Shown: in pieces, positions 33,337 to 42,232 of the stretch
How the letters are laid out: every line of letters starts with the position of its first letter
Numbering within the stretch: the stretch's first letter is position 1
NCBI GenBank assembly: GCA_937125225.1
Contig: CAKZLE010000034.1
Location: forward strand, 124,001 to 188,000
Direction: 5' to 3'
Source: an uncultured Spirochaetia bacterium
GTDB taxonomy: Bacteria; Spirochaetota; Spirochaetia; CAKZLE01
DNA: 64,000 nt
Position numbers and translations under genes: made by a program
Notes under the pieces: model-generated
Database searches by the model: none
Seen by the model: the letters and a program-made list of their open reading frames with translations, nothing else
What the model was told of the DNA's origin: nothing

Positions 33337-34701
33337 ATGCCAAGCATCAACAAACGAGGGAACACCTATAGGATTATGGTTTCTCTAGGGTATGATCTAA
33401 ATGGGCGGCAAATCCGCAAGACCACAACCTTTACACCTCCAAAGGAGGTGACTGAAGGAAAGGGTGCAAAACTCGCAAAGGCCTATGCCTATGAATTTGA
33501 AAAACACTGTCAGGGTATGACAAACCTTAATGAGAACCTACGATTCTCAGAACTTCAGAAGTGGTATTATGAGCAGATTGCCATTCATAAACTCAAGCCT
33601 CCTACTTATGCAAATAACCGGTATATGATCAATATGTATGTGATGCCATATATTGGACATCTGAAGCTCAAAGATATCAACACGGCTAAGATTGATAAGC
33701 TTTTCAATGAGTTGTTTCAAAACGGCCGGAAGATGGAGAAATTCTGGCTCAAGGATAATGAGACACTGGGTTATGGAACTCACCGATCTGTTTCGCGCAG
33801 GACGGGGATATGCATGAACACGCTTCAGCGTCTAACCGCTGGGGAATCTATTACCAGACGTACAGCCCAGAAGATTGCAGATGCCCTGGGGAAGAATTTA
33901 CACGAGTTATTTAAACCACAACAAATTGATAAGGGACTTGATGTTGGTACTGTCAAAAGAATCCGAACAGCGCTTTCCCCTATTTTTTCTACTGCTGTCA
34001 AAAAAGAGCTTCTGGCAAAGAATCCAGTAACCAACGCTACCACACCATCTCATGGTTCTGAAAAACAGAAAGAGTTCCTTGATGCTGAGCAATGCAGAGA
34101 GTTGTTAGGTTTTATCAATGAGCTGAATAATCCTCAGCTGAGCCGATTGATAAAGATGCTACTATTTACGGGGATGCGTGTGAATGAGCTTACGGCTCTT
34201 CACTGGGAAGATGTCGACTTAGATAAAGCTGCCATTTCTGTCAAGCGCAATTTGTATTATCTGGATGGAGAATATCACATCACTACACCCAAGACCAAAA
34301 GTAGTGTGCGGTGGATCACTCTACCACCTCAGGTGGTCCAGCTTCTCAAGGAGCAAAAGGAGTGGCAGTTAAAAAGAAAGATAGATGTTGGTGACAAATG
34401 GATAGATCGAGGAACAGTGTTCACTGGCATGTTTGGCCAGTTCATGAACAGCCACTACATCAATCTGCAGTTCAAGCGTCTGCTTGACAAGCATAATTTC
34501 CCTGATGTCCATATTCACGATTTACGCCATGCCAATGCTTCACTACTGATTAACATGGGTGTACCTGTGAAGGTGATATCGGAACATCTGGGGCACAAGG
34601 ACACAAGAGTTACAGAGAATATATATGCTCATATCTTCAATGCAACCATGTCGCAAGCCTCTGATGCCATCAGCAAAGCTCTTAGCGATGTGGGTATCTG
34701 A
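33337..34701 (+). CDS. Tyrosine-type phage integrase with an inserted XRE-like HTH
   Basis: A 454-residue integrase. An N-terminal AP2-like arm-binding domain (MPSINKRGNTYRIMVSLGYD) is followed by a SAM-like core-binding domain (FSELQKWYYEQIAIHKLKPPTYANN). Within it, at residues ~145-200, an XRE-like HTH is inserted (SRRTGICMNTLQRLTAGESITRRTAQKIADALGKNLHELF). The catalytic domain shows TGMRVNELTALHWED, HDLRHANASLLINMG, HLGHKDTRVTENIYAH, thus the R...H-x-x-R...H...Y set. Preceded by TAAGGGGAT. The 3' end lies at one presumed end of the island. Confidence 0.88.
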   Translation: MPSINKRGNTYRIMVSLGYDLNGRQIRKTTTFTPPKEVTEGKGAKLAKAYAYEFEKHCQGMTNLNENLRFSELQKWYYEQIAIHKLKPPTYANNRYMINMYVMPYIGHLKLKDINTAKIDKLFNELFQNGRKMEKFWLKDNETLGYGTHRSVSRRTGICMNTLQRLTAGESITRRTAQKIADALGKNLHELFKPQQIDKGLDVGTVKRIRTALSPIFSTAVKKELLAKNPVTNATTPSHGSEKQKEFLDAEQCRELLGFINELNNPQLSRLIKMLLFTGMRVNELTALHWEDVDLDKAAISVKRNLYYLDGEYHITTPKTKSSVRWITLPPQVVQLLKEQKEWQLKRKIDVGDKWIDRGTVFTGMFGQFMNSHYINLQFKRLLDKHNFPDVHIHDLRHANASLLINMGVPVKVISEHLGHKDTRVTENIYAHIFNATMSQASDAISKALSDVGI

Positions 34702-34769
34702 TACTCACCCAGAAACCCATCCTGCACACTTTTGGCTAGAACTGTATAACATACACACTTTGGCCGATT

Positions 34770-34791
34770 ATCTGGTGTTTATCTGGTGTTT
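34770..34791 (+). repeat. Tandem 11-bp repeat beyond the integrase gene
   Basis: ATCTGGTGTTT is present twice in direct tandem about 70 bp after the integrase stop. Short direct repeats beside an integrase gene are typical arm-type binding sites next to an attachment site. The attachment core itself could not be identified because no second copy was recognised at the other end. Confidence 0.4.
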
Positions 34792-34908
34792 TAATCCCCA
34801 AAACGCTACACAACGAAACACGACGATGTACAGCTTGACCTCCCCCAATACGCCATTCTACGCCCTTATTTCAACAATATTAAACATTACCATGGTAAGG
34901 AATCCACG

Positions 34909-36087
34909 TTTGAGAAAGAAAATATTTACACTTTTGATAGTAAGGGAGAAATGTTATTAACCATTATGAGTTCTCTTGCTCAGGAAGAGTCACGCTCGAT
35001 ATCAGAGAATGTTACCTGGGGCGTGAGGAAACGATTCTCAGATGGAAAGGTATCGGTCCCCTACAGATCCTTCCTAGGTTATGAGAAAGGTCCTGATGGG
35101 AATCTGGCAGTGAATGAAGAAGAGGCAAAGATCATACGGTTCATCTATGGAGCAAGCCTTATGGGGAAGTCTCCATTCACCATTGCAAAAGAGTTGACCC
35201 GTAAAGGGATCCCGACTCCCAGAGGGAAGAGAGAGTGGGGACAGACTACGATCATCAGTATCCTCTCCAATGAGAAGTATACGGGGAATGCGATCCTGCA
35301 GAAGACCTATACTCCTGACTTCCTCACGAAGAAGCGAAAGGTCAATCATGGGGAGATTCCCAAGTATTATGTGGAGCATAGTCATGAGGGGATAATCTCT
35401 CAGGAACAGTTCGATCTGGTACAGCAGAGACTGAAGCAGCCCTCTGGTAAGAAGACCCGTCATTACAGTACCGGGATCTTCTCCGGTATGGTGAAGTGTG
35501 GAGACTGTGGATCCTTCTATGGATCGAAGGTCTGGCACTCGAATGATAAGTACCGGACTACCATCTGGCAGTGCAACCAGAAGTTCAGGGCAGAGAAGAA
35601 ATGCCGTACCCCGCACCTGAGAGAAGAGGAGTTGATCCAGGTCTATCTGAAAGCGGTCAACAAGCTTTTTGAGAACAGGGATGCAGTGATCAGCCGGTTG
35701 GAGAAGATGCTCCTGAAGAATAGTGATACCTCTGAAGTTGAGAAAGAGCAGCGATCCCTTGAACGTGAGCTGGTAGTGTTATCAGAGATGATGCAGAAGA
35801 GCCTGAGTGCTCCGATATTCTCAGCTGGTGGGAATGATGCTAATGATTATGATGAGCTTGCAGATCGGTATCAGGAGATCGGGCAGAGATTACAGGAGAT
35901 ATCACTGGCGGTAGAACGGAAGAAACAGCAGACAACAGCCATCAAGCGATTCTGTAAGTTTATGAAAGAGACTGGTGAGGTGATCACAGAGTTCGATATT
36001 GAGCAGTTCTTCATCCTCGTTGATCATATGACGGTGTATGGGAAGGGGGATGTGAGATTGACGTTCAGGGATGGGGCGGAACTATAG
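34909..36087 (+). pseudogene. Large serine recombinase lacking its catalytic domain
   Basis: Homology starts abruptly at FEKENIYTFDSKGE, which in intact proteins lies just past the catalytic domain, so the active-site serine region is gone. From there the gene is intact: the linker LLTIMSSLAQEESRSISENV, the Recombinase domain (LGYEKGPDGNLAVNEEEAKIIRFIYGASLMG, then ILSNEKYTGNAIL), the zinc ribbon (VKCGDCGSFYG...WQCNQKF...C), a coiled coil and the C-terminal FDIEQFFILVDHMTVYGKG. An ATG at 34951 could give 378 residues of DNA-binding protein. Truncation at the integrase-side junction suggests the satellite-like island entered or deleted this gene. Homologous to 22125-22800. Confidence 0.8.
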
Positions 36088-36120
36088 GTAGAATAAAGAT
36101 TATGGACTTGTTTGACCTCA

Positions 36121-36185
36121 TATTTAGTAGATGAAATTGATACAATATGAGAAAACCGGTTTTCCTTTGTGGGAGATCGGTTTTT
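36121..36185 (+). repeat. Dispersed terminator-bearing repeat, copy b
   Basis: Matches copies at 1306 and 51006 from TATTTAGTAGATG through ATTGATACAATATGAG, then the CCGGTTTTCC...GGGAGATCGG stem ending in five Ts. The left stem arm seen in the other copies is absent. It lies 34 bp after the recombinase remnant and probably terminates its transcript. Confidence 0.75.
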
Positions 36186-36247
36186 GTCCTTCTGTTAAGA
36201 GTATGATTCTGTTGATTTAGATATTTGTTGGGATCAAAGCATCATGA

Positions 36248-36478
36248 ACAACTCTACTTAATGGGCCACTCAGGTATGGTTTTCGAATTTTTAAACTTCA
36301 CTGGATCATTGATCCACGGGGAAGAAAAGAAAAACAAAGAGTACGCTATATCATTTATTGCAGTGCATTGGTAGGTCTAATGAGTTTCTGGGTTGAACAG
36401 AAATGCAAGATATCAAAAGAAGAATTATCCGACCTGGTAAATGACATTCTAGTTGGCCAGTTTTTTCGTATGAGCTAA
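36248..36478 (+). pseudogene. Remnant of a TetR-family regulator (C-terminal domain)
   Basis: The frame ending at TAA 36476-36478 reads IDPRGRKEKQRVRYIIYC, SALVGLMSFWVEQKCKISKE and ELSDLVNDILVGQFFRMS. This matches the last helices of TetR-family ligand domains (G-----W-------s-eel----). There is no N-terminal HTH, and a stop codon lies at 36245. In 36479-36943 I see no gene, only the hairpin at 36758 and the upstream region of the sensor kinase. Confidence 0.6.
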
Positions 36479-36757
36479 ATCTAGGGTTTCATAGAGCTCA
36501 AGTCTTGAGGATCACTCAGATGTCAAACACCTCAGGACGATTGGCTTTATTCAAGATCGATGATTGTGATCTCACAGAAGTACCGTATCAGTATTGTGAT
36601 AAGGCAACTGAGAAGTCAGTCGGCAGCTCCACTACGAAACGATATGATGAGTGGACGGAGTGTAGGGGAAAGAGAACATCATTGGTTCTCCATGGTATTT
36701 GTCAGCAGAGGAGGGGGGCTGATGAGACCTCACGTAGCTATATGTAGTATCATGGAA

Positions 36758-36788
36758 GGCAGGATTCAGAGTAATTCAGAATCCTGCC
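36758..36788 (+). terminator. Perfect 10-bp hairpin
   Basis: GGCAGGATTC and GAATCCTGCC with an 11-base loop. There is no T-run after it (GTAGTAACG), so it may be a rho-independent terminator that has lost its tail, or a regulatory structure about 155 bp before the kinase gene. Confidence 0.45.
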
Positions 36789-36943
36789 GTAGTAACGTAA
36801 TTATAGTACCGTGAGTGAATCGAGGACGGTGAAGTTGCACGTGGGAACCTATATAGATCTTGTCTTGTGAGTTTGTGTGTACTATGAATCTGAGAATTAT
36901 AGTATTGATGTTTAACATTATTATGTTACAATCTTGAGCAAAC

Positions 36944-39900
36944 ATGGGTAAAATACTGAATAAACATATACGATTCATATGCATCTCATTAAGCATTCTG
37001 CTTATTCTATCCCGTGCTGTGCTTTTCTGCTCCGATTTCAGTTTCAGTTCATTGAATATGTCCAATGGGCTCTCAAATAACTCTGTATTCAGCTTCGAAC
37101 AGGATTCGCTTGGATATATGTGGATTGGTACGTTCGGAGGCTTGAATAGATATGACGGAACTGAATTCATCACGTACAAACCGGACCCTGCAGATAAGAA
37201 CTCCATTACCAGTTCCATTATTTTCGATATCTGTGAGGATTCTCAAAATCGTGTATGGATTGGTACTGATGGTGGAGGGTTGAACCTGTATGATAGAGTG
37301 AAGAACTCGTTCTCCTCATACAGATTCGATCCAATGACTCCTAGTACATTGAGTTCCGACCAGGTGTTTACCATCTTTGAAGATTCTTCACAGACCCTAT
37401 GGATTGGGACAGGTGGTGGTGGATTGAATCGGATGAACAGTGATGGGACATTTTTTCAGTATGTAGTTGATCCTGAGGACCGTTTTTCGATTCAGAGTAA
37501 TATCATCAGAAAGATCATTCAGGATTCTCGGGGTGTTCTTTGGATTGCCACCGATGGTGGTGGCCTTGCCAGATACCTGCCAGACAGGGACGTTTTCTCA
37601 TCATACTATTATCAGGAGGAAAGAGTCTCTGAAGAAAAATGGTATTCTTCAGTTAAAGCCCTCTTTGAAGACAGTCAAGGAAGACTTTGGGTCGGGTTCG
37701 AGGATGGTGGGTTGACTGTTTTTGATGATTTTTTAAAGAAATTCATTCCTGTTCATCTTAATGATAATGGAGATCCCATAAGCGTACGTGCAATTACAGA
37801 AGATGAATCGGGATTGATCTGGGTTGGGAGTGATGGTCAGGGAATCTTTATCATTCAGGATCCTTTGCAGGATGATATGCAGATAACAGAAGTGAATGTA
37901 TCTCAGGGGGAACTCAGTAGTGATCGTATAAGAGATATCTACATTGATATGACCGGACTCCTTTGGATAGGTATGAGAGATGGTGGAATAAAGCAGTTCA
38001 ATCCCTTGTCAAAAGCTGTCAAGAGGGTCTTGACTGATCACCAAATCAAGGAGATTGTCGAGACTTATGATCATGCTATCTGGGCTGCCTCTGATGGTGG
38101 GGATCTGATGAGGATCGATCCTGATACTGAGGAGATCACCTATCCGATCAAGCTGAATGCGGAGGTCCAGCGTCTGTCGTATTCATTGATGACTGAAGGA
38201 CAGTACCTCTGGATAGGCACAGATGGGGCAGGATTGTTCAAATATCATCTCTCGTCTGGAATAGTTGAAGAGCATTTCACGACAGACGGAGAGAGTAATC
38301 TGCAAAGTGATGTTATCTGGGATATTTTCAGGGATTCAAGGGGAATTTTATGGGTCGGGACTGAGAACGGAGGGCTTCATGCGTATGATGATTCAACAGG
38401 GTTGTTTTCTTTTTATCAGTTTGAGACCTCGGATAGTTCCAGTATCATAGGTAATTCGGTACGGGAGATATTTGAAGATTCGCTTCAGGACCTCTGGGTA
38501 GGGACCTGGGATGGGGGACTTAATAGGTTCATATCAGAAGAGGAAGGGTTTGAGCGATTCACACTCATTCCTGGTGATCTCAATTCTTTGAGTGATAATA
38601 GTGTGAACTCGATCTATGAAGACAGTGCTGGTCGCCTTTGGATTGGAACAACAGGGGGGGGGCTTAATCTGTTCAACCGTGAAACACGTACGTTCACCTC
38701 TTTTAGCATCGCAGAGGGGATGTGTTCTGATAATGTATTCGGGATTCTTGAAGATGGAGATCATAAGCTCTGGCTGCCAACTGATAATGGTCTTGCTCAT
38801 TTCAATCCTTATGATCATTCTATCATCAATTATTGGAAAGAGGATGGTCTGATAGGGAATGAGTTCTCCCATAAAGCGTTTCTCCAGGATCAATCTGGAA
38901 CATTCTATCTTGGTGGCAGGAATGGGTTGTCTTCCTTCAATCCTGAAGATGTCGTTCCAAGAACTGTGGATTCCTCATTTCTGATCACTGGTCTGAAATT
39001 GCAGAATAAGGATATCACTGTAGGACCATTGGTACTTGAAGACTCAACAGAGCTAAGGTCTCTACTGGACAAACCGCTTTACGATAATCCTGTATTATCT
39101 CTTACACCAAACGATCATTTCATAACTTTCACGTTTTCTCTCTTTGATTTTGTTAATTCATCAAAACATCAGTATGCTGTTAAACTGGACGGCCTAGATA
39201 CCCGGTGGACTGACCTGGAGCATAAGAATAGTATCACATTCGCAACTATCCCCCCAGGTTCCTACACATTGCGAGTCAGGGCAAAGCATTACAATGGGTT
39301 AGAGCACCCACAGGAACTGTCCATGGCTATCAATGTAGAGAAGTTTTTTTATCAGCAGTGGTATTTCATCCTTGGGGTCTTTCTCTTGTTTACTGCGGTT
39401 ACGTTCCTGATTTTCAAACTGCGGGTTAGAGCTTTATATAGAAAGAATGAAATGCTAAGACAATATTCGATATATATTCAGGAAGCTCGTGAGAAAAAGG
39501 GAAAAGCCATAGCACGGGAGATTCATGATCAGCTTGGGCAGGTCCTGACATTGTTGAAATTTGATCTATTTCGATTGAAAAAGCAGTTGGCTGAACCTGC
39601 GATTCCAAAACAAGCCATGATAGAGACCTCAGAATCCGCTATCAGGACTGTGGATGATGCCATCGAGTCTGTTAGGACGATCTCAACCAGACTCCGGCCG
39701 AGTGCCCTTGATTCTATGAGCTTCGCAGAGGCTCTGCAGTGGCAGATGAATGAATTCAGTAATAGAACAGGACTAAAGCTTTCGTTGGATATCGCGAATG
39801 AGGATCATGAGATACCTGAAGAACTTTCTATTATGATCTATCGGATCATTCAGGAGATCCTGACGAATATCATCCGACATGCAAAAGCCTCTGAAGTGAC

Positions 39901-40147
39901 GTGTATCTTCCATGAGAATGATACGAACTACTATCTACAGATTGCTGATGACGGAGTCGGCTGTACCCAAAAGCAGATCAAGTCCAAACGCGCATTCGGC
40001 ATGATCAGTATCCACGAACGCTGTGAGGCTTTTGGAGGAACGGTCCGTATCAGTTCAGACGCTATGAAAGGGGCTCCACTCGGTGGAAGAAAGAGACATA
40101 AGGGTACAAGGGTTGAGTTGCTCTTCCCGGTGATAGGAGAAGTATAG
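36944..40147 (+). CDS. Beta-propeller (Reg_prop/Y_Y_Y) membrane sensor histidine kinase
   Basis: A 1067-residue one-membrane-span sensor. After a signal anchor (residues ~8-28) there are about 14 Reg_prop blades with the LWIGT-GGGLN-- pattern (for example RVWIGTDGGGLNLYDR, TLWIGTGGGGLNRMN, DLWVGTWDGGLNRF), enough for two seven-bladed propellers. A Y_Y_Y domain follows (YAVKLDGLDTRWTDLEHKNS...TLRVRAKHYNGL), then one transmembrane helix (WYFILGVFLLFTAVTFLIF) and a HisKA_3 kinase of the NarX type (AIAREIHDQLGQVLTLLKFD). The HATPase domain has ILTNIIRHAKASEV and ADDGVGC. It has no receiver domain. The response regulator gene abuts it. With the citrate operon downstream, citrate or a related external acid is a plausible signal. 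Confidence 0.88.
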   Translation: MGKILNKHIRFICISLSILLILSRAVLFCSDFSFSSLNMSNGLSNNSVFSFEQDSLGYMWIGTFGGLNRYDGTEFITYKPDPADKNSITSSIIFDICEDSQNRVWIGTDGGGLNLYDRVKNSFSSYRFDPMTPSTLSSDQVFTIFEDSSQTLWIGTGGGGLNRMNSDGTFFQYVVDPEDRFSIQSNIIRKIIQDSRGVLWIATDGGGLARYLPDRDVFSSYYYQEERVSEEKWYSSVKALFEDSQGRLWVGFEDGGLTVFDDFLKKFIPVHLNDNGDPISVRAITEDESGLIWVGSDGQGIFIIQDPLQDDMQITEVNVSQGELSSDRIRDIYIDMTGLLWIGMRDGGIKQFNPLSKAVKRVLTDHQIKEIVETYDHAIWAASDGGDLMRIDPDTEEITYPIKLNAEVQRLSYSLMTEGQYLWIGTDGAGLFKYHLSSGIVEEHFTTDGESNLQSDVIWDIFRDSRGILWVGTENGGLHAYDDSTGLFSFYQFETSDSSSIIGNSVREIFEDSLQDLWVGTWDGGLNRFISEEEGFERFTLIPGDLNSLSDNSVNSIYEDSAGRLWIGTTGGGLNLFNRETRTFTSFSIAEGMCSDNVFGILEDGDHKLWLPTDNGLAHFNPYDHSIINYWKEDGLIGNEFSHKAFLQDQSGTFYLGGRNGLSSFNPEDVVPRTVDSSFLITGLKLQNKDITVGPLVLEDSTELRSLLDKPLYDNPVLSLTPNDHFITFTFSLFDFVNSSKHQYAVKLDGLDTRWTDLEHKNSITFATIPPGSYTLRVRAKHYNGLEHPQELSMAINVEKFFYQQWYFILGVFLLFTAVTFLIFKLRVRALYRKNEMLRQYSIYIQEAREKKGKAIAREIHDQLGQVLTLLKFDLFRLKKQLAEPAIPKQAMIETSESAIRTVDDAIESVRTISTRLRPSALDSMSFAEALQWQMNEFSNRTGLKLSLDIANEDHEIPEELSIMIYRIIQEILTNIIRHAKASEVTCIFHENDTNYYLQIADDGVGCTQKQIKSKRAFGMISIHERCEAFGGTVRISSDAMKGAPLGGRKRHKGTRVELLFPVIGEV

Positions 40148-40774
40148 ATGAACATTCTGATAGCCGATGATCACCCTCTCATCCGTAAAGGGCTGAGCCA
40201 GATTATCTCTGGTAGTATCTTGATCAAGCATGTTTTTGAGGCAAGTAATGGTAACGAAGCCATGGATATGTTGCGGACAGAGCAAATTGATGTCTTGATC
40301 CTTGATATCTCCATGCCGGATAAGGATGGGATCGAAGTTCTTAAAGATGTGAAGACCATATATCCCCACCTACCGGTTCTCATGCTCAGTATCCAGCCTG
40401 AAACACAGTATGCGTTAAGAGCCCTTAAATTCGGTGCATCAGGTTGCCTGAATAAAGCTTCTGCCCCTGAGGAATTGTTGGATGCTATCATACAGGTCTA
40501 TAGAGGTAGTCGCTACATCAATGAGGAAGTAAGTGCGCTGCTCTTACAGAATCTTCAGCAGAAGCAGGTGGATCTTCCTCATCAGAAACTTTCCGAACGT
40601 GAGTTTCAAGTCTTCATCTTCCTTGCTTCAGGGAATAACCTCTCGGAAATCTCGAATAAACTTTTTTTAAGTGTTAAGACCATCAGTACATACCGTGCAA
40701 GGCTTTTGGCTAAGATGAATATGAAGAATAATGCTCAACTCACTTATTACGCGATCCAACACCATTTGATATGA
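40148..40774 (+). CDS. NarL/FixJ-type response regulator
   Basis: A 208-residue DNA-binding response regulator. The receiver domain has ADDHPLIRKG with the acidic pair, the phosphorylated aspartate D53 in LILDISMPDKDG, MLSIQ and the conserved lysine in GCLNKASAPEEL. The C-terminal LuxR HTH is LSEREFQVFIFLASGNNLSEISNKLFLSVKTISTYRARLLAKM. The ATG immediately follows the kinase stop codon. The likely partner of that kinase; it probably binds the symmetrical site at 40780 between itself and citC. Confidence 0.9.
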   Translation: MNILIADDHPLIRKGLSQIISGSILIKHVFEASNGNEAMDMLRTEQIDVLILDISMPDKDGIEVLKDVKTIYPHLPVLMLSIQPETQYALRALKFGASGCLNKASAPEELLDAIIQVYRGSRYINEEVSALLLQNLQQKQVDLPHQKLSEREFQVFIFLASGNNLSEISNKLFLSVKTISTYRARLLAKMNMKNNAQLTYYAIQHHLI

Positions 40775-40779
40775 TCTGA

Positions 40780-40828
40780 TTATTGCATGTAGGAAATATC
40801 CTACATGCAATAATATAGGCTTCCTACA
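40780..40828. promoter_or_regulatory. Perfect 15-bp inverted repeat with an extra half-site upstream of citC
   Basis: TTATTGCATGTAGGA and TCCTACATGCAATAA are exact complements separated by AATA (40780-40813). A third half-site, TTCCTACATA, follows at 40820. There is no T-run, so a binding site for the adjacent NarL-type regulator is at least as likely as a terminator for the two-component genes. citC starts at 40863. Confidence 0.6.
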
Positions 40829-40862
40829 TACAGCACAATATCCATGTCTCATACTATTAAAC

Positions 40863-41912
40863 ATGATTGATCGCATGGTGTACAAACATACAGAACAGAC
40901 AAGAAAGGACTGTATCGAAGTCCTGAAGACCCAAGGAATCTGGTGGGAATCAGATATCACGTATTCAGTTATTATCTATAACAGTTTTGATGAATCTTAC
41001 ACCCGACCTATTGCTACCGGGTCGTTTAGCGGTAATGTCATCAAGTGTGTTGCCGTCACACCGCTCTTTGAAGGTTCCGGCCTTGCTCAAAGAATCATCA
41101 ATTACCTACTGGAAGAACTCTATGATTGTGGTTTTGACAACATCTTTTTGTTCACGAAGCCAAAAAAGACCAGATTCTTCACAGAGCTCGGATTTCATCA
41201 GATAGCTCAGGGGGGGGATGCTGTAGCCTTGTTGGAGCAGAATCCCAAAGGGCTCGAACAATTTTGTAAGAACCTGAAACAATATGCAAAAATTCCTGTA
41301 AACGACCTTCCCGTCTCGACTATCATTATGAATTGCAACCCCTTCACGAGAGGACATAGGTATATCATCGAACAGGCATCACAATCAAGCAGTATGCTCT
41401 ATGTGTTCATTGTCTCAGAAGATGCATCAGCTTTTTCTACTGGGGCTCGAATTGAACTGGTGAGACAAGGGACCTCAGATCTGGAAAACGTAGTGATCAT
41501 TGAAGGCGGTGATTATGTCATCTCCAAGAATACGTTCCCCTCATACTTTCTAAAATCGGAAAAGATCGTGAATCGATCCTACGCACAACTTGATGCGACT
41601 ATCTTTGCAGAACATATTGCACCTGCTCTGAATATTACCAGAAGGTTCGTAGGAGAAGAACCTTTTTGTCCAGTTACAGCAGACTATAACAACCAGCTAC
41701 AGGAGATTCTTCCCAGATATGGTATCGAACTCACGATAATTGAGCGTCTTGCTTATGAGATGAGGGCAATCAGTGCATCTGAAGTTCGAAGATTATTTGC
41801 TGTTGGTAACTTTGATGAGCTGACACAGTTAGTGCCGGAAACAACTATGGAATATTTAAAGAGTGAAGATGCAGTATCAGTCAGAAAAGCTCTGAAGAAG
41901 AGCCTTAAATAA
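40863..41912 (+). CDS. citC: [Citrate (pro-3S)-lyase] ligase
   Basis: A 349-residue enzyme that acetylates the thiol of the citrate lyase acyl-carrier subunit using ATP and acetate, switching the lyase on. An N-terminal GNAT-like domain (SGNVIKCVAVTPLFEGSGLAQRIINYL) precedes a nucleotidyltransferase domain with IIMNCNPFTRGHRYIIEQA, the HxGH-type nucleotide-binding motif. SASEVRRLFAVGNFDEL near the C-terminus is family-typical. Length is normal. ATG 40863 is taken, though 40875 is another in-frame ATG and neither has a strong ribosome binding site. First gene of the citrate operon. Confidence 0.92.
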   Translation: MIDRMVYKHTEQTRKDCIEVLKTQGIWWESDITYSVIIYNSFDESYTRPIATGSFSGNVIKCVAVTPLFEGSGLAQRIINYLLEELYDCGFDNIFLFTKPKKTRFFTELGFHQIAQGGDAVALLEQNPKGLEQFCKNLKQYAKIPVNDLPVSTIIMNCNPFTRGHRYIIEQASQSSSMLYVFIVSEDASAFSTGARIELVRQGTSDLENVVIIEGGDYVISKNTFPSYFLKSEKIVNRSYAQLDATIFAEHIAPALNITRRFVGEEPFCPVTADYNNQLQEILPRYGIELTIIERLAYEMRAISASEVRRLFAVGNFDELTQLVPETTMEYLKSEDAVSVRKALKKSLK

Positions 41913-41935
41913 AGGAACATCGGGAGAAAAGAGAG

Positions 41936-42232
41936 ATGAAGATTGTGAAAACAGGGGCTGCGGGGACTCTGGAATCCAGTGATGTCATGATTACAGTGAG
42001 ATCGAATGGATCGAATGGGATCGAGATAGATCTGAACAGTATCGTGGAGAAGCAGTTTGGGAAACAGATTCATGCCGTGGTCAAGAAGACTCTAGCTGAT
42101 TTGCAGGTAGAGGATGCACTGATTGGTGTCCAGGACAAGGGGGCTCTCGACTGTGCGATTGAGGCAAGGCTGATCACAGCGGTCTATCGTGCTGCAGGAA
42201 TCGAACAGGTCAACTGGGAGGCTCTCTCATGA
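41936..42232 (+). CDS. citD: Citrate lyase gamma subunit (acyl carrier protein)
   Basis: A 98-residue acyl-carrier subunit. The attachment serine for the phosphoribosyl-dephospho-CoA prosthetic group is in the conserved N-terminal GAAGTLESSDVMITV (Ser14 by comparison with known CitD). LIGVQDKGALDCAIEARLITAV is the usual C-terminal part. It starts 23 bases after citC and overlaps citE by four bases. Confidence 0.92.
   Translation: MKIVKTGAAGTLESSDVMITVRSNGSNGIEIDLNSIVEKQFGKQIHAVVKKTLADLQVEDALIGVQDKGALDCAIEARLITAVYRAAGIEQVNWEALS

Noticed and set aside
36505-36814. Two short overlapping plus-strand frames
   Set aside because: Low-complexity, arginine/serine-rich translations without ribosome binding sites; one ends across the hairpin at 36758.
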